From assembly GCA_017311185.1 (NCBI GenBank), contig JAESUZ010002390.1, positions 42,610 through 106,609 on the forward strand: a stretch of 64,000 nucleotides of DNA, in the 5' to 3' direction. Positions within the stretch are counted from its first letter, which is position 1, and each line of letters starts with the position of its first letter. The DNA comes from Proteles cristata cristata (lineage: Eukaryota; Chordata; Mammalia; Carnivora; Hyaenidae). The notes below the pieces were generated by a model, which worked only from the letters and a program-made list of their open reading frames with translations, had not been told where the DNA came from and ran no database searches. A program made the position numbers and the translations under genes. Shown one piece after another: positions 1 through 11,414 of the stretch.

Positions 1-412
1 TCCATGTCCCTCTGGATGACTCATAATCTCAGCTGTGTCTGACTTCATCTGCCAGTCCCAACAACCACATGGGGTTGTTTTAATGGTTAGCTATCTACGC
101 GGTGAGACAGGAAGGGGCGAGCACTAGAATCACATACTTGGGCTACTGTTCTCTTAATTCATTCTAATTTATATCGGATTGTCATGTTCTTACACCTCCA
201 GCACTGAAATTGGACATTTCTACTTCCCTAGGATCTGATTTCACAGACAAAAATAATGATTCCTTCTCAATTCTAAATACTGTGGAGGGACAGAAAATGG
301 ATTAAATTCTTTCATTTGTCTTTGCTTTTTCAAAATTAAAACAATATGGTCACTCCTATTCAGAAAACATTTTCACTCAGAATATTAAAATAATTTTAAG
401 TGTACATCTCTC
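1..412. other. Unique AT-rich DNA, no gene seen
   Basis: No open frame of note, no repeat I recognise and no regulatory cluster stands out. It ends at a TA-rich simple repeat. Confidence 0.5.
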
Positions 413-413
413 C

Positions 414-636
414 ATATATATAATACATATATATAATATATTATACATATATACGTATCTATTATACATATATACACATATAATACATATATATGTATCT
501 ATTATACACATATATAATATATATATGTATCTATTATACATATATGCACATATATATTATACTTATATATACTCTCCATACATATTATACATATATACAT
601 ATTATACATATATACATATATATTATACATATGTAT
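414..636. repeat. TA-rich compound microsatellite
   Basis: About 220 bp built of ATATAT, TATACAT and ATGTATCTATTATACA-like units in imperfect tandem. The units are interrupted by single-base changes, so it is an old compound repeat rather than a pure TA run. The region would melt easily. Confidence 0.9.
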
Positions 637-664
637 AGAGAAAGAGACAGAGAGCTAGGTTTAT

Positions 665-835
665 AGACATTCATTATTTGAGTTATATTCGCATAGTAAC
701 TCTGAGAAGAGAGATACTCATTATCTCCACTTTATAGCTGATTAAACTGAGGTTCAGTGATGTTAAACAACTTGTCCAAGTTCATATAACTAGGAAGAGG
801 TAGGTCCTATTCAGGTACTGTTATGCTAAAGTTGT
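665..835 (+). repeat. MIR SINE relic
   Basis: Contains the MIR core pattern: TTATCTCCACTTTATAG, then ACTGAGGTTCAGTGATGTTAA, ACTTGTCCAAG and a 'ATATAACTAGGAAGAGG' stretch corresponding to the conserved 'cacagctagtaagtgg' part. Heavily diverged, as expected of this ancient mammalian family. Confidence 0.8.
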
Positions 836-969
836 TGCTCTTTTCTCTAGACATAATGTGCCCTAAAATATAAAGCCACTCATACCCAATTTACTGCTCA
901 TCACTCCCCACCCTTGTTTTTTGAGAATCTAGAAAGAAAATTAGAATAAAGTAAATAAAGAGTAATGCG

Positions 970-1188
970 AGGGTGCCTGGTTGGCTCAGTCAGTTAAGCA
1001 TCTGACTCTTGATTTTGGCTCAGATCATGATCTCATGGTTTGTGGGTTCGAGCCCAACATAGGGCTCTGCGCTGATGACGCTGAGCCTGCTTGGGATTCT
1101 GTCTCCCCCCCCTCTCTATCTGTTCCTCCTCTGCTTGCTTTCTCTCTCTCTCAAAATAAATAAAAATAAACTTTAAAATAAAAAAAAA
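970..1188 (+). mobile_element. CAN SINE (feline SINEC type)
   Basis: Head GGTGCCTGGTTGGCTCAGTC, B-box-like GGGTTCGAGCCC, CT-rich middle and an AAATAAATAAAAATAAA tail. The flanks (AGTAATGCGA and ACTAATACCTGA) look like an eroded target-site duplication. A 60-codon open frame lies inside and is not a gene. Confidence 0.93.
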
Positions 1189-1700
1189 CTAATACCTGAC
1201 TAGGATGGTTTAAAAGGAAGCAATCAGACTTGCAATCTCTCCCAAACGTGAGCACTTGAAATAAGTCTTTTCAAGTACTTTCTGTGGGACCCACATTACT
1301 TTCTAAGAAACTTAACACCCACATGTATCTTACTTTACTCATTTATCAATCATTTATTTGTAATATAGATACAACCTGAATGTCAACTGGTAATTAAATG
1401 CTTCAAATCTTCAAGGGCTCAAAAGTTTCTTTGTTTTCAATTGATAAATCTGTTTCTCCACAGTTTTGTTGCCCTCAAGAATATTATATCTATAGAAAGA
1501 GCAAAGAAAGATAGTTGCACAGGAGTGAAACCTACTGAAGTAGAGAAATTTCAGAGCAAAATAAAACCTCCGAAGAGGGTTTCATAGCCCAAAGTGAGCT
1601 CAGGTAGGCTCCAGGAAATGACTAATTGACATACATTAGCTGAGGTAAGTCAGGCCCAAGGTGACAGCCAGTCACCGCTACCTCTTACCCACAAGGTAGA
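1189..1700. other. Unique DNA, no gene seen
   Basis: AT-rich with no recognisable repeat, RNA gene or coding signal. Confidence 0.45.
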
Positions 1701-1707
1701 ACTAATG

Positions 1708-1910
1708 CCTAGCATTTATATGGTAATGGAACTCCTCAAAGCACATCCCCATATGTTAACTTATTTGAGAGTCACAGCAACCTTCTGTGGTAGGCCAAAT
1801 AATAATTATGCTAATTTCACAGAGGCAAGAAGAGGTAGACACTTCTCCAAAGTTGTGCAGTTATTTTAATGCCAAGATTAAATGCCCAGTGATTTTTCCA
1901 CTGTGCTGCT
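1708..1910 (+). repeat. MIR SINE relic
   Basis: Begins with AGCATTTATATGG, continues through a degraded 'acttatttgagagtcacagcaaccttctgtgg' segment (the MIR 'catttaatcctcacaacaaccctgtgagg' part) and ends with 'ccaaagttgtgcag', matching the 'cccaaggtcacacagct' part. Confidence 0.75.
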
Positions 1911-2029
1911 TTCTGTGATGATAACAACTTGCTATTCAATAAGTGTAACCTTCTAAAGCAGAGTAGGTTTTTCAATCTGTATGAAAATAGCTAAAATTAA
2001 AATACATATTGGTTTGTGGCCATTATTTA

Positions 2030-2135
2030 AAAAGCAAATATTTTATTGAGGTATAATAGAATGTACAAAGCTTACATATTTAATGTATACAACTTAATGA
2101 GTTTGAAGAAAGGTATACACCCTTGAAATCATGTC
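2030..2135 (-). mobile_element. Old L1 3' end fragment
   Basis: The text TTTTATTGAGGTATAATAGAATGTACAAA followed by ACAACTTAATGAGTTT and GGTATACACCC matches, in reverse, the 3' UTR common to old L1M subfamilies. About 100 bp, truncated. The '28,003-28,030' region holds a similar scrap. Confidence 0.6.
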
Positions 2136-2451
2136 CACAGTCAATGCCATAAGTTGTTGTGGGAGAAGGTGGTGTCTGAAATAATCTCTTAGAATTCTGC
2201 AGCTCAAATCCATGCCTCTCTCGATATTTGACTCTATTCATTAAAATACTTTGGAATGTGAGTTCACTGATAGTAGACATCTGTATTCCATTGTTTTAGG
2301 TAGGGAAGCTAACAATGCATTCCTAGCTCTTCTCCAAAATTCTAGTTTCCTCAAATATCACTAAAACATTAAAAAAAATGCCCTGATTACTGCTCATCAA
2401 GGATTTCTGCATAATATGCAGCAGTTGAAATTCCAAATACATATTTGAAGT

Positions 2452-2692
2452 TGGGAGGCTTTGGGGGTAATTAGGTTTATGTGAGGTCATGATCCCCATG
2501 ATGGGATCAGTGACCTCCTAAGAAGAGACCAGAAAGCTAGTTCTCTCTCCTTCACCATGTGAGGGCACAGAATGAAGGAAGCCATCTGCAAGCCCAGATG
2601 AGGGCCTTTACCAAAAACTCAACCACGCTGGAATCTTGACCCTCGACTTCCTAGCCTCCAGAGCTGTGAAAAATTGATAGCCATTGTCTGAC
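2452..2692 (+). mobile_element. MaLR LTR fragment (MST/MLT1-like)
   Basis: Contains in order the hallmarks of MaLR LTRs: 'ggctttgggggtaattaggt', 'gaggtcatg', a 'gatgggatcagtg' segment, 'ccttcaccatgtgagggcacag', 'aagcccagatgagggcc', 'cttgaccctcgacttcctagcctccagagctgtga'. This is an ERVL-MaLR solo LTR relic. No internal region is adjacent. Confidence 0.75.
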
Positions 2693-2699
2693 ACTTCCC

Positions 2700-3165
2700 C
2701 CCAATTAACCAAATAGATAATCATTTAATACTGGTTGAACAAATTAACGGATGTATTTTGGGCTATATCCCATGATACTGAACAGTATTCAATACTAATC
2801 ATATTTCCTTCTACATTGCAAAGAACACATACTATGAGCAGTGAACAAGCAAACACTGAGACTAACAAGGCATTGGGTGGGGAAAATGATAAAGATCATG
2901 CACAACAGATTAAAACAACTAGAACACCAGACACAATGCTATCAGGAGAACATTTGAAATACTGTTGGGTATATTCTATATCCTCTGGACAGGACTCCTC
3001 CACAAGGTAATCATTTTCATTGGAGTACATAAGAGGTCCCAATGGTAAGTTTACAATTTTGACAGTAGATTTTGAGTAAATATGCTTTGCAAATGGCTAG
3101 ACCGAATATTTAGACAGCGGGACTTCAAATTACCAAGTACTGTGTATATTGTAAATAGTATTTAG
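2700..3165. other. Unique DNA, no gene seen
   Basis: Holds a 91-codon open frame at 2735-3010 on the plus strand with no domain, no signal peptide and no supporting splice or polyadenylation context. I treat it as chance. Confidence 0.4.
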
Positions 3166-3169
3166 GCGA

Positions 3170-3305
3170 TTTGCCCTCTCTACTTAACAGTGAACGCCTC
3201 TAGGTAAAGAAATCTTGTTTTACTCATCTTTGTGTTCCTAGAAAGCAACATAGTTCCCAGTACATTCAATTTGTAATCAATACATGATGAATCAATGAAG
3301 GAAGG
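3170..3305 (+). repeat. L2 LINE 3' end relic
   Basis: The order 'cttgttttactcatctttgtgttcctag', 'catagttcccagtacattc' and 'atcaatacatgatgaatcaatgaa' follows the L2 3' end ('ttgttcactgctgtatcccc ... agtgcctggcacat ... caataaatatttgttgaatgaa'). Confidence 0.6.
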
Positions 3306-4648
3306 AAGAGGGTGGTGATCTGACCAAGGTTTTAGTTACTTCTGGACATGGCATGGCCTCTGAATCTTTTATCAAACTACTACGCTTACTTACTTGAATG
3401 TGTTTTCCAACACTCTTCAGTGTCAGTAGAGACAGGGGCTATTCTCAGGTAAAACATTCAATTGATTAGTGTACTCATAAAACCTCATTCTCTTTCACTA
3501 AACTTTAATACAGTATGATAATATATAGTATAATAATTTATTGTCTGGAATGCAAAGCCAGTATTATTATTTACAATCTCTATTTCTCCAAGGAACTAAT
3601 CTAACTCACGATTCGTAGAGTTTTATCCAATATTGTTAGAATGATTTAGTTTACTACAGTGCATGAAGGTCTTGGCAACATTTGACTATCTGGTTCTTTG
3701 GAGACACAGCTGTAATATAAATTGATTAAGACTGGTTTAGAAGTGAAAATATTACTATTACCAATCTGGAAGCTAATTGGCTATATGATACACAGATGTT
3801 GCCATATAAAGAACTGTTTCCATGGGAAACACTTAAAAATATTTGTGGAAAGGTTTTTAAATAACTTGTGATGTATTTATAAACAACAGTAAATATGCAT
3901 TCAGCTACCATGATTTTCTTAATATTACCTGAAATATTTTGACAGTTGTTAATTATTCCGGATTTTAAAGATTCAATTTAAAGAGAAAATTTTTATGATA
4001 AAATGAACATCTAAAAAGATAGTCATGTCATCATTTCTAAGAAAAGTACCCTTACTAGTCAGATTTTTTTTAGAAATCTATATTGCAGCCATTAGCGATT
4101 TGACTTAGTTTCTCTTGAAAAACCACCATTAACCAATAGACAGTATGTAGCCATTTTGTACTTCATCAACAACACAAATTTGATACTATATGGTTGCAAG
4201 TGTGTGAACTTTCCAGAATAATCCTGGTAATAGCTGGTGGTATCATTTTTTAACTTTGAGGGAAATCCTTTCCTTTGGGTAAAAGCTTCCTGATGGAAGT
4301 CACAGCAGCTTTTATTTTGATATGCCAAGTATATTTACAAATATTTCTAAAGATAGCTTTGCATTATTTCAATAATGTCAGTTTTGAACAATCTATTTTC
4401 CAATCGTATACCCTGAAACTATTCAAGTATTTCCAATTTGGTTGCCCAGGTTCTAGCTGAAAGCAAACTGTGAGACACATAACATTTGTAAAAAAACGTT
4501 ACAGTGTTTTTGCTGTCTGCCAAGTTGGTCTTATGTAGAGGCCAGTGGTTTGATATGGGGAATTAAGAATGGAAGAAATACAGTGATTGGAATGTATCTA
4601 TTAAGGTCAATGAATAAATAAATCTGAACAAAGAGCTAAGATAATCAG
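3306..4648. other. Unique AT-rich DNA, no gene seen
   Basis: About 1.3 kb with short open frames on both strands (3726-3911, 4092-4328, 4275-4460), all under 80 codons and without recognisable protein content. No repeat recognised. Confidence 0.45.
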
Positions 4649-4720
4649 ATGGGGAAAGAAAGGCCTATACAAATCCAGACTAAGATGGGGAAAGAAAGGC
4701 CTATACAAATCCAGACTAAG
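4649..4720. repeat. Perfect 36-bp tandem duplication
   Basis: A 36-bp unit beginning ATGGGGAAAGAAAGGCC and ending CCAGACTAAG occurs twice with no mismatch (4649-4684 and 4685-4720). The next bases (ATGAGC) begin a third unit and diverge at once. Perfect identity points to a recent event. Confidence 0.97.
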
Positions 4721-4984
4721 ATGAGCTTTATTCATTGCAGAAAGATTAAGGTGTATGTGCTGAGGAGGTTGGAGCGAATGAGTATGAAAGAGTAAATGGC
4801 TATGGCTACAATCTACTGAATTGTGAAGTGTAAAATAGTCCCAGCTCCAGTTAAAGGATTCGACTAAGAGAAGGACATAACTTGTTCTTCACGTTACATA
4901 TCAGTTCCCATCTACCTATCCCTATCCAGCAGCTGATTCTCTATTTGCTAAATGTAATTATTTTAAGACTTTTTATATATTTTT

Positions 4985-5286
4985 TAAGTTTTTATTTAAA
5001 TTCCATTTAGTTAACATACCATGTAATGTTGGTTTCAGGTGTACAATACAATGACTCAACACTTCCGTATAATACTCAGTGCTCATCACGAGTGCCCTCC
5101 TCAATCCCCATCACCTATTTAACATATCCCCCCACGCCTTCCCTTTTGGTAACTAGCAATTTGTTCTCTAGATTTAAGAATCTGTTTCTTGGTTTGCCTC
5201 TGTCTTTATTCCCTTTGTTTGTTTAACTTCCACATATGAGTGAAATCATATGGTATCTGTCTTTCTCTGACTGACCTATTTTGCTT
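4985..5286 (-). mobile_element. L1 3' end, carnivore type, 5'-truncated
   Basis: Read on the plus strand it starts with a T-rich tail and 'ttccatttagttaacatacc', then 'gtgctcatcacgagtgccctcc' and 'cacatatgagtgaaatcatatgg'. This is the reverse complement of the carnivore L1 3' UTR. The same text recurs at 20,930-21,230 and, in the forward direction, at 34,290-34,540. Confidence 0.85.
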
Positions 5287-5299
5287 AAAACTGGTAGTA

Positions 5300-5417
5300 G
5301 TTAAGAATATAAGTTTTATGAAAGTAGGACCTGCTTCTGTCTTGTTCACAGCCTTATCTCCAGTGGTTAGCACAAAACTTGGATATGGCAGTCACTTAAT
5401 ATTTATTGAACCAATGA
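5300..5417 (+). repeat. L2 LINE 3' end relic
   Basis: 'tatgaaagtaggacctgcttctgtcttgttcacagccttatctccag ... cacttaatatttattgaa' follows the L2 3' end closely: the gene-free 'gggcagggacttt' part, 'cttgttcactgctgtatcccc' and 'caataaatatttgttgaa'. Confidence 0.75.
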
Positions 5418-5990
5418 AAAAGATTTTTCCCAATAATTTATATATGAAAGACAAGTTATCTTGGCCTTTCTTCTTTTCATGAGTTTATATTATGAAATCA
5501 AGATGAGCTTCCATTCAGGGAAATCCAACATCATGATTTGCACAAACACACATACATATCAATCCAGCTTTTGTCTTTATTAATTTATCATATAGTTATT
5601 ATTTTATCCTGAGAGGACAACACCAATGGAAGAAGTCTGAAGTCTTTTCCAGGGATTATGATTCTCACTGTTCACTGAAGTTTCATATGCTCTCCAGTGG
5701 TAGAAGCCTCCTCACTTGCTCAGTGATTTCTGATTTCCCTGAACTTGGTAGCTGTTTAGTGTGTAATCTCTTTCTTATTATCAGTTAGACCATTTATCTC
5801 ACCTCTGTTTTATTTACCCAATGGTATAAGTAAGTTGATGACTTGGTTTCTTGATGGCTCCACTAGAACCAAAGCTTTTCTGTATATCCCAGCATCCTTA
5901 GCTCTAATCCAAGCAGTGAGCTCAAGTCCTCCTTCGCACGAACCACTCAGTATGTCTAATGCCCTTGCTCTGATTATCACACCACTTGGT
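5418..5990. other. Unique DNA, no gene seen
   Basis: AT-rich, no recognisable repeat. A 122-codon open frame starts at 5835 but most of it lies in the MER5-type element that follows. Confidence 0.4.
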
Positions 5991-5994
5991 AAAC

Positions 5995-6187
5995 CAGCGG
6001 CTTTCAATCTGGACTGCACATTAGAATCTCTTTGTTTGGAGTGGGGGTACTTTGGATACCCAAACTTCACCCGATACCAGGTGAATAAGACCATGACCAC
6101 ATCTCTGGATGTGGGCTTAGCAGAAATCTTTCAAAGCTCTGCAGATGATATCCAGGCACAATCATGTGCAAGGGTTAAGAACCACTG
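5995..6187 (+). mobile_element. MER5-type hAT-Charlie MITE
   Basis: Terminal inverted ends CAGCGGCTTTCAATCTGG and (in reverse) CAGTGGTTCTTAACCCT flank an internal 'gactgcacattagaatctc'. This is the layout of the non-autonomous MER5B/MER5A hAT elements, about 180-190 bp long. No clear 8-bp target duplication remains. Confidence 0.85.
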
Positions 6188-6642
6188 GGCTGGATACTTC
6201 TGATGGCTCACTCCATCAACCACAATGGGACATTTGTATAGTGAGGCCAACCAAATTGGTACCATAGCTCACCCACCATCCTTTGACACTGTAATTTGGA
6301 ATGACTCACCCCATCAGCGAGATTAGTGGCCCTTGTTTCAGCCTTGACTGCCCATTGCTTCCTCTCTTTTTCTTATTAGGTACATGGCCAAGTGGGGCCA
6401 CTTAAATTATGCCAAAATACATCATTTTACTAGTTTAGTATTTTAATGTTTTCCTTTAGAACAAGCTTGCTTTATTTTCTCAAACTTTCAAATTCACTCT
6501 ACTCTTTACCACATAGCTTAAAAAATAAGCTGTGAACATAAAATTAAGCTGAGAATAAACTAGATTAACGACAAGAGCATCATGTCTAATTATGGAAGGT
6601 ACAATGTGGCAAGAGAAAAAGACCATGGTAAAATATGTTGCC
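6188..6642. other. Unique DNA, no gene seen
   Basis: No repeat or gene recognised. Confidence 0.4.
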
Positions 6643-6662
6643 AAAGAAATTACTATTAACTT

Positions 6663-6898
6663 GGGGCGCCTGGGTGGCTCAGTCGGTTAAGCATCCAACT
6701 TTGGCTCAGGTCATGATCTCATAGTTCGTGCGTTTGAGCCCCGTGTCAAGCTCTGTGCTGACAGCTAGCTCAGAGCTTGAAGCCTGCTTCAGAGCCTGCT
6801 TCAGATTCTGTATCTCCCTCTCTCTCTGACCCTCCCCTGCTCATGCTCGTGCTCTCTCTCTCTCTCTGAAATAAATAAAACATTAAAACAAATTTTAA
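6663..6898 (+). mobile_element. CAN SINE (feline SINEC type)
   Basis: Intact head GGGGCGCCTGGGTGGCTCAG and A-rich tail. The target duplication AAAGAAATTACTATTAACTT (6643-6662) recurs as AAAGAAATTACTGTAACT at 6899-6916. Confidence 0.97.
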
Positions 6899-6916
6899 AA
6901 AGAAATTACTGTAACT

Positions 6917-7965
6917 GGAATATTTATTAGAGTCCCCAGAAATATTTATAACAGGAATTAAAGATAACATTAAAATCTTCATCTGAAACCTGCCCAAATT
7001 TCACTTCAGTATTTATTTGATTTCAAACACAGAGGTTAACATAGCTTAGCTGAAAACAAACCAACTAGCCAACAGACAGGTTTTATATGAAAATAAAATA
7101 AGATATTAATATACTAATGTTTCATTACTCTGTTTTTATTCCTCTGGACAAAACATTTCAGGAAGAATAATATGATTATACTAAGTTTACTGCCTCACAC
7201 TCTCAGCACTGCAGCAAATAAGGTACTTCAGCACCTTAAAACAGCAACGAGGACAAGCTATTAACAAAAGACTAAAACAGCAAGACACTGTTCTTTGAAA
7301 AGCTTTTGACAGTGAGTTTCCATCAAAGGGCAAACAAAATATAATGAAACCAAAGTCCCCCTAAAATACGAAAATATATTAATGTATAAAACATTAATAC
7401 AATTGAGATGGAAGACCCTAGAAATTTTTCTAAATATTCTCAATAACAATCAGTCTAACAGGAGAATGCCTAGGAAATTAAAGGACTTAGTATTGAGTAG
7501 TGAGAGCTACATTTTTGTATGACAAATCCTATTATAGATGAACATTTACCACAGTGGATATTTATAGAATATTGATATCAGGATCACTAAACTTACCCCT
7601 ACTTAGGATCCAATAACTGTATGTGAACTGAAATTAGGAAAACAATGCTGAAAGGGGAGCATATCTACTAAACTAGACTTCTATATATATTTACCAAGGA
7701 AGATTCAAGAAAATGCTGGCGAATAAGGGGCAGCTTGCATTAGAGGACAGTGGAAACTTTCAAATACAGAGAGAAGTCACTTAAGGACAAAAGCAGGCAA
7801 CGATGACATTGAGAAAGAAAATGAGGGCCAGTTCACAGGGCTTGCAGCTAGCTACTTGGTTATCTAAAGAACTGGTAAACATTAGAAAGCTAGTATTAGT
7901 AATTGAGAAATCACTAAGCAGAAATGATCTTCATGACTAGAAAAGAAAAATGTGGACATACTTAA
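6917..7965. other. Unique AT-rich DNA, no gene seen
   Basis: About 1 kb without recognised repeats or coding signal. Confidence 0.45.
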
Positions 7966-7980
7966 AAGTTACAGCAAAGA

Positions 7981-8167
7981 GGAGCACCTGAGTGGCTCAG
8001 TCGGTTGAGCATCCGACTTCAGCTCAGGTCGTGATCTCACAGTTTGTGAGTTTGAGCCCCACATCAGGCTCTGTGCTGACAGGTTCTGTGTTTCCCTCTC
8101 TCTCTGCTCCTCCCCTACTCATGCTCTGTTTCTCTTTCTCAAAAATAAACATTAAAAAAATTTTTTT
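7981..8167 (+). mobile_element. CAN SINE
   Basis: Head GGAGCACCTGAGTGGCTCAG. Target duplication AAGTTACAGCAAAGA (7966-7980) and AAGTTAAAGAAAAGA (8168-8182). The tail ends AAAAAAATTTTTTT. Confidence 0.96.
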
Positions 8168-8361
8168 AAGTTAAAGAAAAGACCCTATAAGTGATAGACT
8201 GAGTATTTTTACCTTGTTATTTTTAAAAATATATTAGGAAAAGATGATCTAAGAAAGAACAAGGTATAAACCATGTAGGAACAATTATGTACATCAACTA
8301 ATGTATTTGGAAATAGGAAATCATGGACTTAGTAGGCTTCAGCGACAAAAAAAAACATTTA

Positions 8362-8578
8362 GGGGAGCCTGGGTGGCTCAGTCGGTTAAGCGTCTGACTT
8401 TGGCTCAAGTCATGATTTCACGGTTCGTGGGTTTGAGCCCTGCGTCGGGCTCTGTGCTGGCAGCTAGCTCAGAGCCTGGAGCCTGTCTTCAGATTCTGTA
8501 TCTCCCTCACTCTCTGACCCTCCCCTGCTCACACTGTCTCTGTCTCTCTCTTAAAAATAAATAAAACGTTTAAAAAAT
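8362..8578 (+). mobile_element. CAN SINE
   Basis: Head GGGGAGCCTGGGTGGCTCAG, B-box GGGTTTGAGCCC, tail AAAAATAAATAAAACG. Flanks share AAAAACAT-type sequence consistent with a short target duplication. Confidence 0.96.
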
Positions 8579-8684
8579 GAAAAACATATTTGAATCAACT
8601 TAATTAAGTTGCTATTATTTTTTAGTGGTATCCTTTGATTTTTTCCACTTCTTTTTTTGTGTTCCTGCTAGAGACTGTTTTTTT

Positions 8685-8903
8685 ATTTATTTTTTATTTT
8701 TTTTAATGTTTTATTTATTTCTGAGAAAGAGAGACAGCATGAACAGGGGAGGGTCAGAGAGAGAGGGAGACACAGAATCCGAAACAGGCTCCAGGCTCTG
8801 AGCTGGCAGCACAGGGCCCGACATGGGATTCAAACCCAAGAACTGTGAGATCATGTCCTGAGCCAAAGTCAGACGCTTAACCGACTGAGCCACCCAGGCG
8901 CCC
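8685..8903 (-). mobile_element. CAN SINE
   Basis: Reverse orientation, ending CCACCCAGGCGCCCC. The target duplication CTAGAGACTGTTTTTTT (8668-8684) recurs with one change at 8904-8920. Confidence 0.97.
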
Positions 8904-8924
8904 CTAGAGATTGTTTTTTTTGTT

Positions 8925-9115
8925 AATTGTTTATAAAATTTAGTTTTCAGTAATGTTACTAATTTTAATACATTTTAAATACATTTATTAATTTTAATAC
9001 ATTTAATTTTAAAAATTTGATTTTAAATAAATGCATATTTTATGCATAAAACTTATTTAAAATATTTTAATAAAATTTAATCAAATATGAATCAACCTCA
9101 TATTTAATCAAGGCC
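8925..9115. repeat. AT-rich low-complexity DNA
   Basis: Repeated TTAATTTTAATACATTT-like and TTTAAATA-like blocks, close to pure A/T for about 190 bp. Confidence 0.8.
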
Positions 9116-9177
9116 ATTGATTTTTTTCTCACATAACATTCTCAAAATGAGAAGTACAGATTTGACTTTGGGGCACT

Positions 9178-9325
9178 CATTGGACACCTCCCATGTGCTG
9201 AACATGAGCTAAGCACTATTATATAACTGTGTCAATGCAACCTTCTGAAATATTATTAACCACATTCAACTAATGCACAAACTGAGCTGTAAAGGATGTA
9301 AGTAGCTTTACCAAAAATATACACT
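9178..9325 (+). repeat. MIR SINE relic
   Basis: 'catgtgctgaacatgagctaagcactatt' matches the MIR 'tatgtgccaggcactgttctaagc' part, followed by a weak 'acaaactgagctgtaaagg' core. Confidence 0.65.
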
Positions 9326-9330
9326 TATTA

Positions 9331-9650
9331 AAGAAATTGAAGTCATATACTATGTCTCTGGTTTTTCCAAATACTCTTTATTTATGAATTAACCATACAT
9401 AGGGGAAGAGCCCATGTTGACTGAGCAACTTGCTGTCTCCTCTCTGCTACCATTGTTGACAGCACTGCTATCACTACTGCCATTATCACTATTGTAAGAA
9501 TCCATGTCAATAAGGCTTTTACCCTGCTGCCAAAACTACTGCTACAGAGCTGCTGTCCCTCTCCTCTTCATACCAGCAAAGGCCAAGAGTGTTCTCTTTC
9601 TCACTGCCAGGGCCATGTTAGGAGACATTTGCTGTTCCCATTTCTAAGGG
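9331..9650. other. Unique DNA, no gene seen
   Basis: Contains a GCTA/CACTGC-rich segment (9440-9560) of imperfect trinucleotide-like repeats (CTGCTA, ACTGCC). No gene recognised. Confidence 0.4.
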
Positions 9651-9655
9651 AGCAG

Positions 9656-9860
9656 GGGGCCCTGGGTGGCTCAGTGGGTTAAGCATCTGACTTCGGCTCA
9701 GGTCGTGATCTCACAGTTCCTGAGCTCCAGCCCCACAATGGGCTCTGTGCTGACAGCTCAGAGCCTGGAGCCTGCTTTGGGTTCTGTGTCTTCCTCTCTC
9801 TCTGCCCCTCCCCTGCTTGTGCGCTCTCTTGCTCTCTCTCTCAAATAAATAAGTAAACAT
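9656..9860 (+). mobile_element. CAN SINE, first of a head-to-tail pair
   Basis: Head GGGGCCCTGGGTGGCTCAG, CT-rich stretch, tail AAATAAATAAGTAAACATT. The next SINE begins at once after the tail. Confidence 0.95.
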
Positions 9861-9861
9861 T

Positions 9862-10075
9862 GGGGCACCTAGGTGGCTCAGTTAGTTAAGCATCTGACTT
9901 CAGGTCAGGTCATGATCTCAAGGTCTGTGGGTTTGAGTCCCACATCGGGCTCCATGCTGACAGCTCAGAGCCTGAAATCTGCTTCAAGTTCTGGGTCTCC
10001 TTCTCTCTCTCTGCCCCTTCCCTATCTCTCTCTCTCCTTCTTAAAAATAAATAAATTTTTAAAAAATAAAATAAA
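9862..10075 (+). mobile_element. CAN SINE, second of a head-to-tail pair
   Basis: Head GGGGCACCTAGGTGGCTCAG directly follows the tail of the previous copy. It probably inserted into the A-rich tail, a common L1-endonuclease target. Confidence 0.95.
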
Positions 10076-11414
10076 GGAGTAAGTTTCCACTGACTCCTAG
10101 TACTGGTTAAAGTAGAGGTGGGAAAAGAGTTGTGCCCTGAGTGTACTAAATGTATTCTCTTAACACAGGTATATATGTAACTATCCATCTTTGTTTAAAA
10201 GGTGATTAAAGAAAAAATAAAATCGACAACACTTTAGCTGGACTAAACAAAAGAGAAAATAAAAGAAAAGCCTCATATAAATAAAATTATAAATGAAAGA
10301 ACACACGTTGCAACTGATACCACAGAAATATAAAGTATCATAAGAGAAACTATCAAGACTTAGATGTGAAAAATCAGATAACCTAGAAGAAATGCATAAA
10401 TTCCTGGAAATATACAACCTATCAGACTGAATTATGAAGAAATAGAAAATCTGAATGGACCAAAAATGAGTAAAGATATTGATGCAATAATCAAACATCT
10501 CCTAACAAAGAAAACCCCAGAATCAGATGGCTTCACTAGTAGAGTCTTCCAAACATTACAAAAAAATTAATGCCAACATTTCTTAAACTTATCTAAACAC
10601 TTCCAATCTCATCTTCAAGGCCAGGATTACCCTGATACCAAAAGCAGACAAGGACACTACATAAAATAGAATATTTATAGACCAATATTCTTAAAGAACA
10701 TAGGTGGAAAAATCCTAAAGAAATATTACCAAACTGAATTCGACAGAACATTAAAAGGGCCTTACACCATGATCAGGTGGGAATTATCCCTGGGATGAAA
10801 GTATAGTTCAACATATGCATAATAAGCATATATTAAACAACAATAAGCATGATATAATCCTTTAACAAAATAAAGGATACAAATCATACGATCATCTCAG
10901 TCAATGAAGAAAAAAGCATTTGACAAAATTCCAACATCCTTATATGACATAAACTTTCACTAAATTATATGTAGAAGGAAAGGACCTCAACATAAAAGGC
11001 CATTTTTGACAAGTCAACAGCAGCTACTATCATACTAAGCAGTGAAAAACTGAAAGCTTTTCCTTTAAAATCAGGAACAAGAAAAGGTGCCTATGTTCAC
11101 CACTTTTATTTAGCAAAGTACTGGAAGTCCTAGCTAGCATGATTAGACCAGAAAAAAATAAGTAAAGGCCATGCAATTTGGAGAGAGAGAGGAAAAAAAA
11201 GCTAAATTGTCTCAGTTTGCAGATGGCTTGATCTTACATGTAAAAGTCCTGAAGACATAAACAAAAATTATGATAAGGAATCAACAGATTCTGTAAAGTT
11301 GCAACATATGAAGTCAAAACACAAAAACAGCTGCATTTTTTTATATGCTGCAAACAATAAAACATTTAAGAAAACAATTTAATTTACAATACCAATGAAA
11401 AATACATAGACACA

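Noticed and set aside
1021..1060. tRNA-like A and B boxes
   Set aside because: These are the tRNA-Lys-derived heads of SINEs. None folds into a complete tRNA with an acceptor stem.
981..1163. Open frames beginning MAQSV... here and at 7992, 8711, 9666, 9873, 54,114 and others
   Set aside because: They all lie in CAN SINEs and repeat because the SINE does. They are non-coding RNA-derived sequence, not a protein family.
5835..6203. 122-codon plus-strand open frame
   Set aside because: More than half lies in the MER5-type MITE. No domain, no start context and no conservation evidence.
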